Assembly (NCBI RefSeq): GCF_000426285.1 | Contig: NZ_AUFB01000030.1 | Span: forward strand, 1-45,737 | Reading direction: 5' to 3' | DNA: 45,737 nt | Source of the DNA: Rhizobium leucaenae USDA 9039 | GTDB lineage: Bacteria; Pseudomonadota; Alphaproteobacteria; Rhizobiales; Rhizobiaceae | In this document: piece by piece, positions 25,170 through 33,929 of the stretch | Numbering within the stretch: the stretch's first letter is position 1 | How the letters are laid out: each line of letters opens with the position of its first letter | Translations under genes and position numbers: made by a program | Notes under the pieces: model-generated | Told to the model about the DNA's origin: nothing | The model's input: only the letters and a program-made list of their open reading frames with translations | The model's database searches: none

Positions 25170-25868
25170 TTGGCATCGACCAAAACGGAACAGCGAGGCT
25201 CTTTGCGTGAGAGCACGTACTCGCAGCTGAAGGATCTCATCCTCAGCGGCCAACTACGCCCCTCGGAGCGACTGTCGGAAAACACGCTTGCCAAGCGCTT
25301 TGGCGTCAGCCGGACGCCGTTGCGCGAAGCGTTGATGAAGCTTGAAGAGGAAGGATTGATCGTCGGACAACGAAACCTCGGATACACGGTCACCGACCTG
25401 GACGTCACCAAATTCTGCAATTTGCTGGTTGTTCGCGAGGCGCTCGATGTCTGCGCAGCGCAGCTTGCCTGCGAGATGGCGACCGAAGAAGACCTTGACC
25501 GGCTTCGAGGCGTAATCGCTCAGATGATCGAGCTCAAGGAGACGACCAATGAGGCGCCGTCCGACGCCGCCCGCAACCTAGACCTTGGACTGTACATCCA
25601 CCGAGTCATTGTGGAATCGACTCGGAACGAGGCTCTCGTAAGGGTAACCGACCAAGTCTACCAGCAGCTTCGTTTGGCCCTGTGGCTCGAGGTTCTCTGG
25701 GTCGATCTCGAGCACACGGATCTTGATGAGCATCGGGCAATTGCGGATGCTATCTGCGCACGCGACCGCGAGGCGGCTGCAAATGCAGCGCGCGCGCATG
25801 TGCAAAGCTCGCTCAAGAACATGTCGAAGCTCCAGCGCATTTGGGCGCATCGGCGGACTGTCGACTGA
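25170..25868 (+). CDS. GntR-family (FCD-type) transcriptional regulator
   Basis: TTG 25170 is the chosen start, with GGAAAGGGA at about 6 bases upstream, giving 232 residues. Winged helix at about 15-75 (LKDLILSGQLRPSERLSENTLAKRFGVSRTPLREALMKL). FCD domain at about 90-215 (VREALDVCAAQLACEM ... DLGLYIHRVIVESTRNEAL ... DEHRAIADAICARDREAA). It is divergent from the catabolic operon and 33 bp ahead of the two permeases, so it likely controls both halves of the locus. Confidence 0.88.
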   Translation: MASTKTEQRGSLRESTYSQLKDLILSGQLRPSERLSENTLAKRFGVSRTPLREALMKLEEEGLIVGQRNLGYTVTDLDVTKFCNLLVVREALDVCAAQLACEMATEEDLDRLRGVIAQMIELKETTNEAPSDAARNLDLGLYIHRVIVESTRNEALVRVTDQVYQQLRLALWLEVLWVDLEHTDLDEHRAIADAICARDREAAANAARAHVQSSLKNMSKLQRIWAHRRTVD

Positions 25869-25901
25869 GCCAAAGCCAAGCTTTCACAAAGAGGTTCACG
25901 C

Positions 25902-26627
25902 ATGGAGCTTATCGATAGTTATCTGGCACTCGTCGGCGTCGGGCAGACAGGCTGGGGTCCGCTCCTTCTGACGGCCGCCGCCATGACAATTGGCGTTTCC
26001 GTGTGTGGCTTTCTGGCTGGAACGGTCATCGGCTCCGTTATTACCATTATGCAGTTGTCGCCGCACATGGCCGTTCGCTGGCTTGCCGACTGCTACACCA
26101 CAATTCTTCGCGGCGTGCCGGACCTTCTGATCATCTATCTTTTCTATTTCGGCGGAAGCTCGCTGCTCGGATCTGTCGGCGGCCTGCTCGGCTATCATGG
26201 TTTCATCGGAATGCCCGCCTTCCTGACCGGAACCCTGGCACTTGGCGTCGTCTCGGCCGCCTATCAGGCCGAAGTCTTTCGTGGGGCCTTCAAATCGGTT
26301 GCGCGCGGCGAAATTGAAGCGGCCAGCGCCGTTGGCATGCGGCCGTGGCCCAAGTTCAGGCGCATCATCGCACCTCTCGTGCTTCGCTACGCCATTCCGG
26401 GACTTGGAAACACCTGGCAACTTGTACTGAAGGAATCGGCATTGATCTCCGTGACCGGGCTTGTCGAACTCCTCAGGCAATCGCAAATCGCCGCCGGGTC
26501 CACACGCCGCCCGTTTGAATTCTACCTGACGGCGGTCGTCCTTTATCTCGTTATAACCTGGGTCTCCTCGATCCTGTTCAGGAAAATGGAAGCCCGAACA
26601 ACTCAAGGGATAAGGAGGGCCTTGTGA
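25902..26627 (+). CDS. Amino-acid/opine ABC permease (OccQ/HisQ-like)
   Basis: A 241-residue membrane protein with about five hydrophobic segments. The TIL RGVPDLLIIYLFYF motif and EIEAASAVGMRPWPKFRRI loop are typical of polar amino acid permeases; the C-terminal SVTGLVELLRQSQIAAGST also fits. RBS AAAGAGG precedes ATG 25902. The stop overlaps the start of the next permease (ATG at 26627, GTG at 26624). Confidence 0.87.
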   Translation: MELIDSYLALVGVGQTGWGPLLLTAAAMTIGVSVCGFLAGTVIGSVITIMQLSPHMAVRWLADCYTTILRGVPDLLIIYLFYFGGSSLLGSVGGLLGYHGFIGMPAFLTGTLALGVVSAAYQAEVFRGAFKSVARGEIEAASAVGMRPWPKFRRIIAPLVLRYAIPGLGNTWQLVLKESALISVTGLVELLRQSQIAAGSTRRPFEFYLTAVVLYLVITWVSSILFRKMEARTTQGIRRAL

Positions 26628-27331
26628 TGGATATAGGCTTCATGAGGGAAACGCTCCTCACACTTCTGACCGGTTTGCCGCTAACCATCGAACTTGCAGT
26701 CACATCCATTCTGGCGGGGAGCGTCCTGGCACTTGTCATCGCGCTCATTGCGGTGATGGGCGGCACCATAGGTCGAACCTTAACCGGCGCCTATGTCTTC
26801 GTGTTCAGAGGTTCACCTCTCCTTGTCCAAATGTTCCTGATCTACTATGGCCTCGGTCAATTCCGGTATGGACTGCAGGATCTTGGCGTCTGGTGGTTCT
26901 TCCGTGAACCTTGTTGGTGCGCCGTGTTGGCGTTGACGCTGAACACAGCCGCCTACTGCAGCGAAATCTTTCGAGGTGGCCTGCAGGCCGTCTCCATGCA
27001 ACAGGTTGAGGCGGCGCGCGCTTGCGGCATGTCCGGCATCCTGTTGTTCAGGCGCATCATTCTTCCGGTTGCCATAAGGCACGCATTGCCTGCCTACGGG
27101 AATGAGATCATCCTGATGGTCAAGGCAACGGCGCTTGCTTCTGTGATCACCATCATGGAAGTCACCGGTCTTGCAGGAAAATTGATTGCGGACAGCTTTC
27201 GGGCTTTCGAAATCTTCATCGTTGCAGGGGCGATTTACCTTGCGATCAATTTCGTTGTCACGCGTATGCTCATGGTGGTCGAATTTTGGCTTTCACCACA
27301 TTTGCGCATGCCACCCAATCCTACCACTTAA
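26624..27331 (+). CDS. Amino-acid/opine ABC permease (OccM/HisM-like)
   Basis: A 235-residue membrane protein; GTG 26624 or ATG 26627 can start it, both after AAGGAGGG at 26612-26619. FRGSPLLVQMFLIYYGLGQF and the EAA loop QVEAARACGMSGILLFRRIILP mark the HisM type, which pairs with HisQ. It is 11 bp before the ATPase start. Confidence 0.87.
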   Translation: MMDIGFMRETLLTLLTGLPLTIELAVTSILAGSVLALVIALIAVMGGTIGRTLTGAYVFVFRGSPLLVQMFLIYYGLGQFRYGLQDLGVWWFFREPCWCAVLALTLNTAAYCSEIFRGGLQAVSMQQVEAARACGMSGILLFRRIILPVAIRHALPAYGNEIILMVKATALASVITIMEVTGLAGKLIADSFRAFEIFIVAGAIYLAINFVVTRMLMVVEFWLSPHLRMPPNPTT

Positions 27332-27342
27332 CGGGAGGACGC

Positions 27343-28148
27343 ATGTTAGTCAGGGGAACAGTCTTGGTCAGCGATAACATACAAAAGAGCGCTGCCGTTT
27401 CGGTCAAGGATCTCAGAAAGTGCTTCGGCCCGCTGGAGGTTCTCAAAGGCGTTTCGCTAGAAGCTCACGAAGGCGACGTGATATCGATCCTGGGCTCTTC
27501 CGGCTCCGGAAAATCGACGATGCTCCGATGCATCAATATGCTTGAAGTGCCAGACAGTGGCGAGATACGCATCGGCGGCGAGATGTTCTCCCTGAAAAAG
27601 GGGCGCCACAGGACCGAGCCTGCCGACCGCAGGCAGGTCGATCGGCTGCGGGAACACATTGGCATGGTGTTTCAGAGCTTCAATCTTTGGTCGCACATGA
27701 CCATTTTGGAGAATGTAATCGAAGCGCCGGTGCATGTGCAGAAGCGCAACCGTGCTGAATGCGTCGCGGAAGCAGAAGCGCTGCCGAACGAGTTGGAATC
27801 GCCGACAAGCGAAATTTCTATCCAGCCCATCTATCTGGAGGTCAGCAGCAACGCGCGGCGATTGCTCGTGCTCTTGCGCAGCGGCCGAAGGTCATGCTGT
27901 TTGACGAGCCGACCTCTGCGCTTGATCCCGAACTTGTTGGCGAAGTGCTTAAAGTCATGCGCTCGCTTGCCGAAGAGGGTCGAACCATGCTGGTCGTAAC
28001 GCATGAGATGGCGTTCGCGCGGGACGTTTCCAATAAAATCGTGTTTCTCCACAAGGGCGTTATCGAAGAGACGGGAAAGCCCGCGGAACTTTTCAAGCAT
28101 CCCAAGTCCGAGCGTTTTCGCCAGTTCCTCGCACACGAGCGACACTGA
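27343..28148 (+). pseudogene. Amino-acid ABC transporter ATPase (OccP/HisP-like) with a frameshift
   Basis: ATG 27343 has GGGAGG upstream. Frame 1 reads Walker A GSSGSGKST, the Q-loop VFQSFNLWSHM and on to about 27780. The correct reading then shifts by one base: after the GAAGCGCTG region the protein continues in another frame with ERVGIADKRNFYPAHLSGGQQQR, Walker B VMLFDEPTSALDPEL and THEMAFARDV, ending at 28148. One base seems missing near 27783 (CTG-CC-GAA instead of a full codon). Either the gene is broken or this is a sequence error; the whole importer depends on it. Confidence 0.8.
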
Positions 28149-28198
28149 GAGGTCCACTGCGGATACAGACTCGGCGATCGCTCGGAGCAGTTTCTCAA

Positions 28199-28279
28199 AA
28201 TGACGTGCGGCTCGCCTCTCGGTTCGCTGGTCTTTTTGAAATCGCGCTTGGCACGATATTTCGAAAGATTGTCGGCCAT
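28199..28279 (-). pseudogene. N-terminal remnant of LigD (DNA ligase D / phosphoesterase start)
   Basis: On the minus strand ATG 28279 opens MADNLSKYRAKRDFKKT followed by SEPRG. This resembles the conserved beginning of bacterial DNA ligase D (YxxKRDFxxTxEP). The likeness fades within about 27 codons and what follows is unlike LigD. It lies between the broken ATPase and dinB, and is a residue of a rearrangement. Region 28149-28443 holds nothing else. Confidence 0.55.
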
Positions 28280-28443
28280 GGTCCTATGGAGGATACAGAA
28301 CACCGCCGGCGGCTGGTGGTTTCGACAGCAGATCCGACGTTCCGCATTGAAATGATTGATATCGCCGCGCAGCCTGCTATGTTCCCTTTTTGTTTCGACG
28401 CGAATTTCAAGATGCCGACCCCATCGCTATCGCTGAAGCCGAC

Positions 28444-29535
28444 ATGAACGATATGAGCTCGACACCCATCCGAAAAATAGTTCACATCGACATGGATGCT
28501 TATTACGCGTCAGTCGAGCAGCGCGATAACCCGGAACTGCGCGGCAAGCCGATTGCCGTCGGCGGATCGGCGGCCCGCGGCGTCGTGGCGGCGGCGAGCT
28601 ACGAGGCGCGCGCCTTTGGCGTTCATTCGGCCATGCCGTCGGTCACAGCCAAGCGCAAATGCCCGGAACTGATCTTCGTGCCGCCTCGCTTCGACGTTTA
28701 TAAGGCGGTGTCACAGCAGATCCGCGAGATCTTTGCGGAGTACACGCCTCTCATCGAACCGCTATCACTCGACGAGGCCTATCTCGATGTCACCGAAAAC
28801 CTGAAGGGCATGGAGATTGCCACCGAGATTGCGTCGGAGATCCGCGCCAAAATCAAAGAGATCACCGGCCTCAACGCATCGGCCGGGATTTCCTACAACA
28901 AATTCCTCGCCAAGATGGCGAGCGACCTCAACAAGCCGAACGGCCAGGCCGTCATCACGCCGAAGAACGGACCAGCCTTCGTCGAGGCTCTCCCCGTTAA
29001 AAAGTTTCACGGGGTCGGCCCGGCAACGGCCGAAAAGATGCATCGGCTGGGGATCGACACCGGCGCGGACCTCAAGGATAAGACGCTCGAGTTCCTGGTG
29101 GAGCATTTCGCGAAGTCGGGACCGTATTTCTACGGCATTGCCCGCGGCATCGACGAGCGGCAGGTCAAGCCGAACCGGGTGCGCAAATCCGTCGGGGCCG
29201 AGGATACGTTTTCGCAGGACCTGCATGCCTATGAGCCGGCCCGCGAATGGCTGCAGCCGCTGATCGAAAAGGTCTGGGGTTATTGCGAGGCCAATGGGAT
29301 CGGCGCGAAGACCGTGACGCTCAAGGTCAAATATGCTGACTTCCACCAGATCACCCGCAGCAAGACGTTTGCAGCAGCCCTGCCGGCGATCAGCGATCTG
29401 GAGGACATCGTCGGACTGCTGCTGGCGCCAGTCTTCCCGCCGCGCAAGGGCATTCGCCTGCTCGGCGTCACCTTGTCTTCGCTGGAGCGTCGCGTCCCGG
29501 CCGCGGAGCCGCAGTTGCGATTGGCGCTTTATTAG
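28444..29535 (+). CDS. dinB: DNA polymerase IV (Y-family translesion polymerase)
   Basis: A 363-residue protein. ATG 28444 is chosen over the frame opening at 28390. Catalytic motifs are HIDMDAYYASVEQRDNP and SLDEAYLDVTE, the helix-hairpin-helix region is HGVGPATAEKMHRLGI, and the little-finger domain follows. The C-terminal beta-clamp motif was not identified. It copies damaged DNA with low fidelity. A second dinB outside the chromosome is common in rhizobia. Confidence 0.92.
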   Translation: MNDMSSTPIRKIVHIDMDAYYASVEQRDNPELRGKPIAVGGSAARGVVAAASYEARAFGVHSAMPSVTAKRKCPELIFVPPRFDVYKAVSQQIREIFAEYTPLIEPLSLDEAYLDVTENLKGMEIATEIASEIRAKIKEITGLNASAGISYNKFLAKMASDLNKPNGQAVITPKNGPAFVEALPVKKFHGVGPATAEKMHRLGIDTGADLKDKTLEFLVEHFAKSGPYFYGIARGIDERQVKPNRVRKSVGAEDTFSQDLHAYEPAREWLQPLIEKVWGYCEANGIGAKTVTLKVKYADFHQITRSKTFAAALPAISDLEDIVGLLLAPVFPPRKGIRLLGVTLSSLERRVPAAEPQLRLALY

Positions 29536-29567
29536 ATTTCAGATGATCGTCCGGCCAATCAATCCGT

Positions 29568-29744
29568 CTACTGAAGCATCTTCTCGATGTGCTGCTGCGG
29601 TGTCGCTGAGCTCTCGTGCCGCCCTGAAGTAAGTCCAGTGAGAACCACAACTGCTGCAACCACGATGTAAATAATGGTGCCTTTGGGCTTTCGGTCCGAC
29701 AGGCAATGCCTTGTCGACTCCAGCGAGTGCGAATGTTCAGACAT
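29568..29744 (-). CDS. Small single-span membrane protein, 58 aa
   Basis: ATG 29744 with AAAGGAAC upstream opens a 58-codon frame ending TAG 29568-29570. The protein has a polar start (MSEHSHSLESTRHCLSDRKP), one hydrophobic span (residues about 22-38, GTIIYIVVAAVVVLTGL), and a polar tail ending in HIEKMLQ. The layout is that of small inner-membrane proteins; function unknown. It is convergent with dinB and was too short to stand out. Confidence 0.6.
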   Translation of the reverse strand: MSEHSHSLESTRHCLSDRKPKGTIIYIVVAAVVVLTGLTSGRHESSATPQQHIEKMLQ

Positions 29745-30206
29745 CTTGTTCCTTTAGTATTGAACGAGATATATTTAGGCGATCAGCAGTGCCTAATAAA
29801 TGAATAGATTCGCGCGGCTCCTCTGCAAGGGGCGAATACCGGTCGCTTCGAGCGGCGTTATTCGGTCGCTCCGGCGGACCGATCGTGTCGTTATTTGCTT
29901 GCCTCACATCGAGTTTTTGCCAAAACGGCCAATAATCTGAAAATCACCGGTCCAAGACACCAGTTTACTGAATCCGATATTTTGCCGCCCATTCCGCCAA
30001 TGCGGGCCTTAATTTCCGGACCGAATTTATAAGGGCTTGACTTGATGACGACACCGCGCCGTCTGCAACCTCCGTCGTTGATAGAGTGGTCTAAGATTTT
30101 GCGATCAAAGCAGCGTCGATACGACGCTTTCAAAGACTGAAATCATGTCCCCATTTGTCACAGCAAAAGTGTGATCAACAAAGCCATGCCTCGATACGGT
30201 CGAACC
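29745..30206. other. Intergenic stretch without a supported gene
   Basis: About 460 bases between the 58-aa gene and a small minus-strand frame. Short open frames exist but have no convincing ribosome site or codon pattern. No promoter, repeat or terminator could be named. Confidence 0.4.
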
Positions 30207-30293
30207 TCATGCCGTCTTGTAAATGGGAGGTGGATTTCCGGTAAGGGTTGCCTGAACTTCGGCAGCCATTCTTTCTCTTATGCGAGGGATCAT
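30207..30293 (-). CDS. Possible 28-aa peptide with strong RBS
   Basis: ATG 30293 follows GGGAGGAG with a 5-base spacer, and the frame ends at TGA 30207-30209. The 28 residues (MIPRIRERMAAEVQATLTGN ...) are basic at the start. It may be a small gene or the start of a truncated one. No homologue is known to me. Confidence 0.3.
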   Translation of the reverse strand: MIPRIRERMAAEVQATLTGNPPPIYKTA

Positions 30294-30421
30294 CAAAACT
30301 CCTCCCACTCCCTAACGACAGCCGCGCTGCCTATTTCAACGCCCGTGAGGACAACCGGATTTAGAAGTAGTTTTCTGTAATTTCACCTGCTTCACTGGAT
30401 CATTGAAACGCAAACGGGCGC

Positions 30422-30718
30422 CCTGAGGAAACGATTAAGCACTCCCTTACAACTCCATCGGATCGGGACGAGTTCAAGCTGCCGCGTTTGCAAAGGAACC
30501 GAGAAATCGAAGAGTGGCCCGCGGGATTGCTGGACGCGGATCTGGACGGGATGCTTGTCTGGTATCCGGGGGATGGCTGCACTCAAATCGAGAAGCCACA
30601 GGCGCTCTGTGTCATGCAGCTTTTCAACCATCAGACACACCATCGGGGCCAGGTCCACGGCATGCTCACGGCAGCGGGCGCAGAACCACAACCGACTGAT
30701 CTTCAAATGTTGGAGTAG
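30422..30718 (+). pseudogene. DinB-superfamily (metal-binding helical) protein remnant
   Basis: An open frame with no clear start reads LFNHQTHHRGQVHGMLTAAG at its C-terminal end. The HxxxHRGQ helix is the metal-binding signature of the DinB/YfiT superfamily. Upstream parts (LQRNREIEEWPAGLL) fit poorly, and the expected first 60 residues are missing. It is not related to DNA polymerase IV. It is likely a truncated gene. Confidence 0.55.
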
Positions 30719-30849
30719 ATTGCCTGCTTTCCTGATCTGGGCACGTTCCAAACCAAAAACAATGCGGCTGCGCGCGCAGCGGCGAGACTATTGAACGTCA
30801 GTCATATCTAAGCGGTTGGCGTTCGTAGACCGGCAGCGCTTGAGTAATG

Positions 30850-30879
30850 GCCTTGCCCGCCTGGGAGTGCCCGCAAGGC
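30850..30879 (-). terminator. Hairpin at the end of the sugar-binding protein gene
   Basis: GCCTTGC at 30850-30856 pairs with GCAAGGC at 30873-30879, loop 16 bases. It lies 22 bp downstream of the stop of the minus-strand gene at 30901. No tract of Ts is seen, so it could be a weak or Rho-type end. Confidence 0.35.
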
Positions 30880-30900
30880 GGACACCCCAAAACGCGAAAA

Positions 30901-31887
30901 CTACTTCTGAATACAGGTATCCACCGTATCCTTGGTGCATTCGTCAAGGCCGGTGAAGACCGGATCATCGACCTTCTTGCCGGCAATCAGATCCATCATC
31001 ACGGAAGGTGCCTTGTAGCCCATCTCGAATGGCCGCTGGCCGACGAGCGCAGTAACCAAACCTTCGCGTGCGATTGCCACTTCGTCGCCGATGGTGTCGG
31101 CGGCGCCGATGACGAAATCGTTGCTGGCGAGGCGCTTGGCCATGGGCTTGAACAAATCCCGGTAAGGCTGCGGCGCACCGAACAGTGGCCAGCCGCCTTC
31201 GATCGCGAAGGCATCGAGATCCCGATTGGCGGCGAGAATGTCGGTCATCGCCTGAACGCCCTTGGCACCGTCATCATTGGTGAAGACCGGGCAGCCCGCG
31301 ACTTCGGTCCAGCCGCCTTCGCCCTTCAACTCCGTTAGCCCCTTCTTGCCGGTCAGAGTGTCGCGCGTACCCTGAGCCCGACGCAGAATGTTGTCGGCGC
31401 CGGGATTACCTTCGATCAGGCATATTTTCCCGCCATTGGGCTTGGCCTTCTTGATGTATTCGCCGATACGAACACCCATCAGGTAGTTGTCCGTTCCGAG
31501 ATAGGTCTTGCGGAGAGCCGAATCTTCGGCGGCAAGGTCAGCGTCGATGGTCATTACCGGGACCGACGGATTGGACGTCTTAATGGTCTGGGCGATAAGC
31601 TTTGCGTTTGACGGCGAAATCGCGATTGCAGCCGTGTCGGCCTTCCCGAGCATGTCTTGGACGATCTGCGCCTCTCCGGCCTCGTCGGAGGTCGATGCCG
31701 GACCGGTGTAAAAGCACTCATATTCCGAGCTGGCATTTTCCTTGTTCCACTTCTGGCAACCCTGGTTGATTGCCTCGAAGAACGGGTTGTCTAGGCCTTT
31801 CACCACGATGACGAGCTGCTTTTTGGCAAGTGCATCCCCCGAAGCAAGCGCCAGCACTGCGGCGGTAATCAATAATGCTTTCCTCAT
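30901..31887 (-). CDS. Sugar ABC transporter substrate-binding protein (CUT2 type)
   Basis: ATG 31887 (328 residues) with GGGAGGAA upstream. Signal peptide residues 1-21, then KKQLVIVVKGLDNPFFEAIN, the opening of RbsB-like periplasmic proteins. Later AIAISPSNAKLIAQTIK, MTIDADL, EGNPGADN and ASNDFVIGAAD are ligand-binding loops of this fold. Cysteines appear in three pairs. Ligand not known. It follows the epimerase by 48 bp on the minus strand; the matching ATPase and permease are divergent on the plus strand. Confidence 0.85.
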   Translation of the reverse strand: MRKALLITAAVLALASGDALAKKQLVIVVKGLDNPFFEAINQGCQKWNKENASSEYECFYTGPASTSDEAGEAQIVQDMLGKADTAAIAISPSNAKLIAQTIKTSNPSVPVMTIDADLAAEDSALRKTYLGTDNYLMGVRIGEYIKKAKPNGGKICLIEGNPGADNILRRAQGTRDTLTGKKGLTELKGEGGWTEVAGCPVFTNDDGAKGVQAMTDILAANRDLDAFAIEGGWPLFGAPQPYRDLFKPMAKRLASNDFVIGAADTIGDEVAIAREGLVTALVGQRPFEMGYKAPSVMMDLIAGKKVDDPVFTGLDECTKDTVDTCIQK

Positions 31888-31935
31888 TGGTTCCTCCCAC
31901 TTGAAACAGACGGACACTGCGCGTCCGTCATGCGA

Positions 31936-32916
31936 TCAACCCGGATACCAGACGACGCGCGGATCATTGCGTGGCCGTTCGTAACGCCAAGCCGAGTCAA
32001 TGAGCATTTCCAGATCGTATTTGGGCTGCCAGTTCAGCAGGTACTTGGCCTTGCTGTTGTCCATCCAGTTCGAATGATACCGGCTTGGTATGTCGACGGC
32101 GTCGAGGCCTTGCGTGCGGGCAAGGTAAGCGGCGACCTCCGCATAGTCGACGGGTCGATCCATGCAGATGTTGAAAAGCTCTCCCTTGGCACGCGGGTTG
32201 TCGATCGCCGAAAGAATCGCCGAGACGAGATCATCGACATGCACGAAATTGCGTTTCAGCGGGCGCCCGTCGGAATCGCGCAGCAGAGGCACGGTCCCCA
32301 TTCTTGCATAGCGCTCGGCGTCGGCCATAGGAACCAGCGTTTTCCAGTCTGGACCGCCGAATACATCGTCGCCGAAGGACAAGCTGTATTTGAAGTCGTC
32401 CTTTTCCATGATCCAGGGCGCACGAAGGCAGCAGCCATTGATGCCATATTGGATTGTAAACTGCTCCAGCGTCACCTCTTCCAGCACCTTTGACAGCGCG
32501 TAGCACCCTGGATAGGCTCGATGCGGCGCATGTTCGGTCACCGGACCGTCATGGCGATAATAGAAATGGCCGATACCGGCGTCGCCGCCGATGAGGATGA
32601 GCTGGCGCGCGGTCGCGCTTGTGCGGAATTCCTCAAGCAGCCAGAACAGACCCTTGACCGTCACGTCCATGACGTCGTCGGGAGTTTCCTTGCAGGTGGC
32701 AAGATGCAGGACATGGGTCACTTCGGAAAGAGCCGCAACCACCACGTTCCGATCCGCGATGGATCCGCGTGTCACCTCAACGCGGTCGCTTTCAGGGCAC
32801 AGGCGATTATGGCAAAGCGCGCGAATGCGCGCTTTTGAAAACCGCGGGTCGTCAAGCAGCCCGGCGATGAAATGCTGCCCGACCTTGCCCGTCGCTCCGG
32901 TGACAAGGATCAGCAT
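31936..32916 (-). CDS. NAD-dependent epimerase/dehydratase (extended SDR)
   Basis: A 326-residue protein. Nucleotide motif TGATGKVGQHF at about 6-16, then LHLATCKE at about 70. The catalytic Tyr-x3-Lys appears as YALSK at about 135. C-terminal region HVDDLVSAILSAIDNPRAKG is typical of UDP-sugar epimerase relatives. ATG 32916 has GGAGGAAGG upstream. Its place in a sugar-import locus suggests work on the imported compound, as an epimerase, dehydrogenase or lactone-forming enzyme. Confidence 0.8.
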   Translation of the reverse strand: MLILVTGATGKVGQHFIAGLLDDPRFSKARIRALCHNRLCPESDRVEVTRGSIADRNVVVAALSEVTHVLHLATCKETPDDVMDVTVKGLFWLLEEFRTSATARQLILIGGDAGIGHFYYRHDGPVTEHAPHRAYPGCYALSKVLEEVTLEQFTIQYGINGCCLRAPWIMEKDDFKYSLSFGDDVFGGPDWKTLVPMADAERYARMGTVPLLRDSDGRPLKRNFVHVDDLVSAILSAIDNPRAKGELFNICMDRPVDYAEVAAYLARTQGLDAVDIPSRYHSNWMDNSKAKYLLNWQPKYDLEMLIDSAWRYERPRNDPRVVWYPG

Positions 32917-33152
32917 ACCCCTTCCTCCACAAACAGCTAATATTCTGCCGGTTCACTCGTCAACGAGTATTTGTCTTTGCTAAACAATTTTTGAGCTAGC
33001 TGATCCAATTCATCGGGCGATTGATTGACGCTCTCGCCAGGTTTTGCGTAAATATAAGCTATCGCTTTTCCAGGAGGAGATCGGAGAAGCGAAACCGTGG
33101 TCCGACAAGGCAGTTGTTCCAGGCCGGCAGGATTCGGGAGGCTAAAAGGCTG

Positions 33153-33893
33153 GTGACGGTTCTCGAGCTTACAAACATTTCCAAGCATTTTGGTGCAATC
33201 CAGGCGGTCAACGACGTTTCGTTTTCGCTGGAGGCAGGACAGGTCGTCGGCCTAATGGGCGACAACGGCGCCGGCAAGTCGACATTGGTCAAGATGATCG
33301 CCGGCAACTTCCGCCCAAGCCACGGAATGATGCGGCTAGAGGGTGCCGAACTTGTTCTCCATCGTCCGGTGGAAGCACGGCAGCATGGCATCGAGATCGT
33401 CTATCAGGACCTCGCGCTCTGCAACAATCTGTCGGCGGCGGCGAACGTCTTTCTCGGGCGCGAGCTGCGGTATGGCGTCGGTCCTCTGCGAGTGCTCGAT
33501 TATAAGGCGATGTATAAGCGGGCCGGGCAAATCTTCAAGGAGCTCAAGTCGGAGACCCGGCCACGCGATCTCGTCAAGCAGATGTCCGGCGGCCAACGGC
33601 AGGCGGTGGCGATCGCCCGCACCATGCTATCTGAGGCGAAGATCGTGTTGATGGACGAGCCCACGGCGGCAATTTCGGTCCGGCAGGTGGCCGAAGTTCT
33701 GAACCTGATCCGCCATCTGCGCGACCGCGGCATCGCTGTTATCCTGATCAGCCATCGCATGCCGGACGTCTTCGACGTGGCCGATAGGGTCATCGTCATG
33801 CGACGGGGCCGAAAAGTCGCCGACAAGCCAATTGCAACAAGTTCCCCCGAAGAAGTTACCGGGCTCATCACAGGGGCTATCGAACAGGTCTGA
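33153..33893 (+). CDS. Sugar ABC transporter ATPase, single-domain (CUT2 type)
   Basis: GTG 33153 (246 residues) is chosen because the VLELTNISKHFG beginning is that of CUT2 ATPases; upstream residues are not. Walker A GDNGAGKST, signature MSGGQRQ, Walker B VLMDEPTAAISV, H-loop ISHRM. Only one nucleotide domain is present, half the length of RbsA, as seen in FrcA-type systems, so it acts as a homodimer. It is divergent from the epimerase/binding protein operon and 36 bp before the permease. Confidence 0.85.
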   Translation: MTVLELTNISKHFGAIQAVNDVSFSLEAGQVVGLMGDNGAGKSTLVKMIAGNFRPSHGMMRLEGAELVLHRPVEARQHGIEIVYQDLALCNNLSAAANVFLGRELRYGVGPLRVLDYKAMYKRAGQIFKELKSETRPRDLVKQMSGGQRQAVAIARTMLSEAKIVLMDEPTAAISVRQVAEVLNLIRHLRDRGIAVILISHRMPDVFDVADRVIVMRRGRKVADKPIATSSPEEVTGLITGAIEQV

Positions 33894-33929
33894 GACGGTA
33901 AGCGTTTTGCGAAGAAAAGAAGGTCGACA

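Noticed and set aside
25896..26606. 236-codon minus-strand frame opposite a permease
   Set aside because: Polar product without motifs; the permease on the plus strand has clear membrane segments and EAA loop.
29891..30133. 80-codon minus-strand frame in the dinB downstream region
   Set aside because: No ribosome site, no recognisable motif and uneven codon use. Treated as chance.
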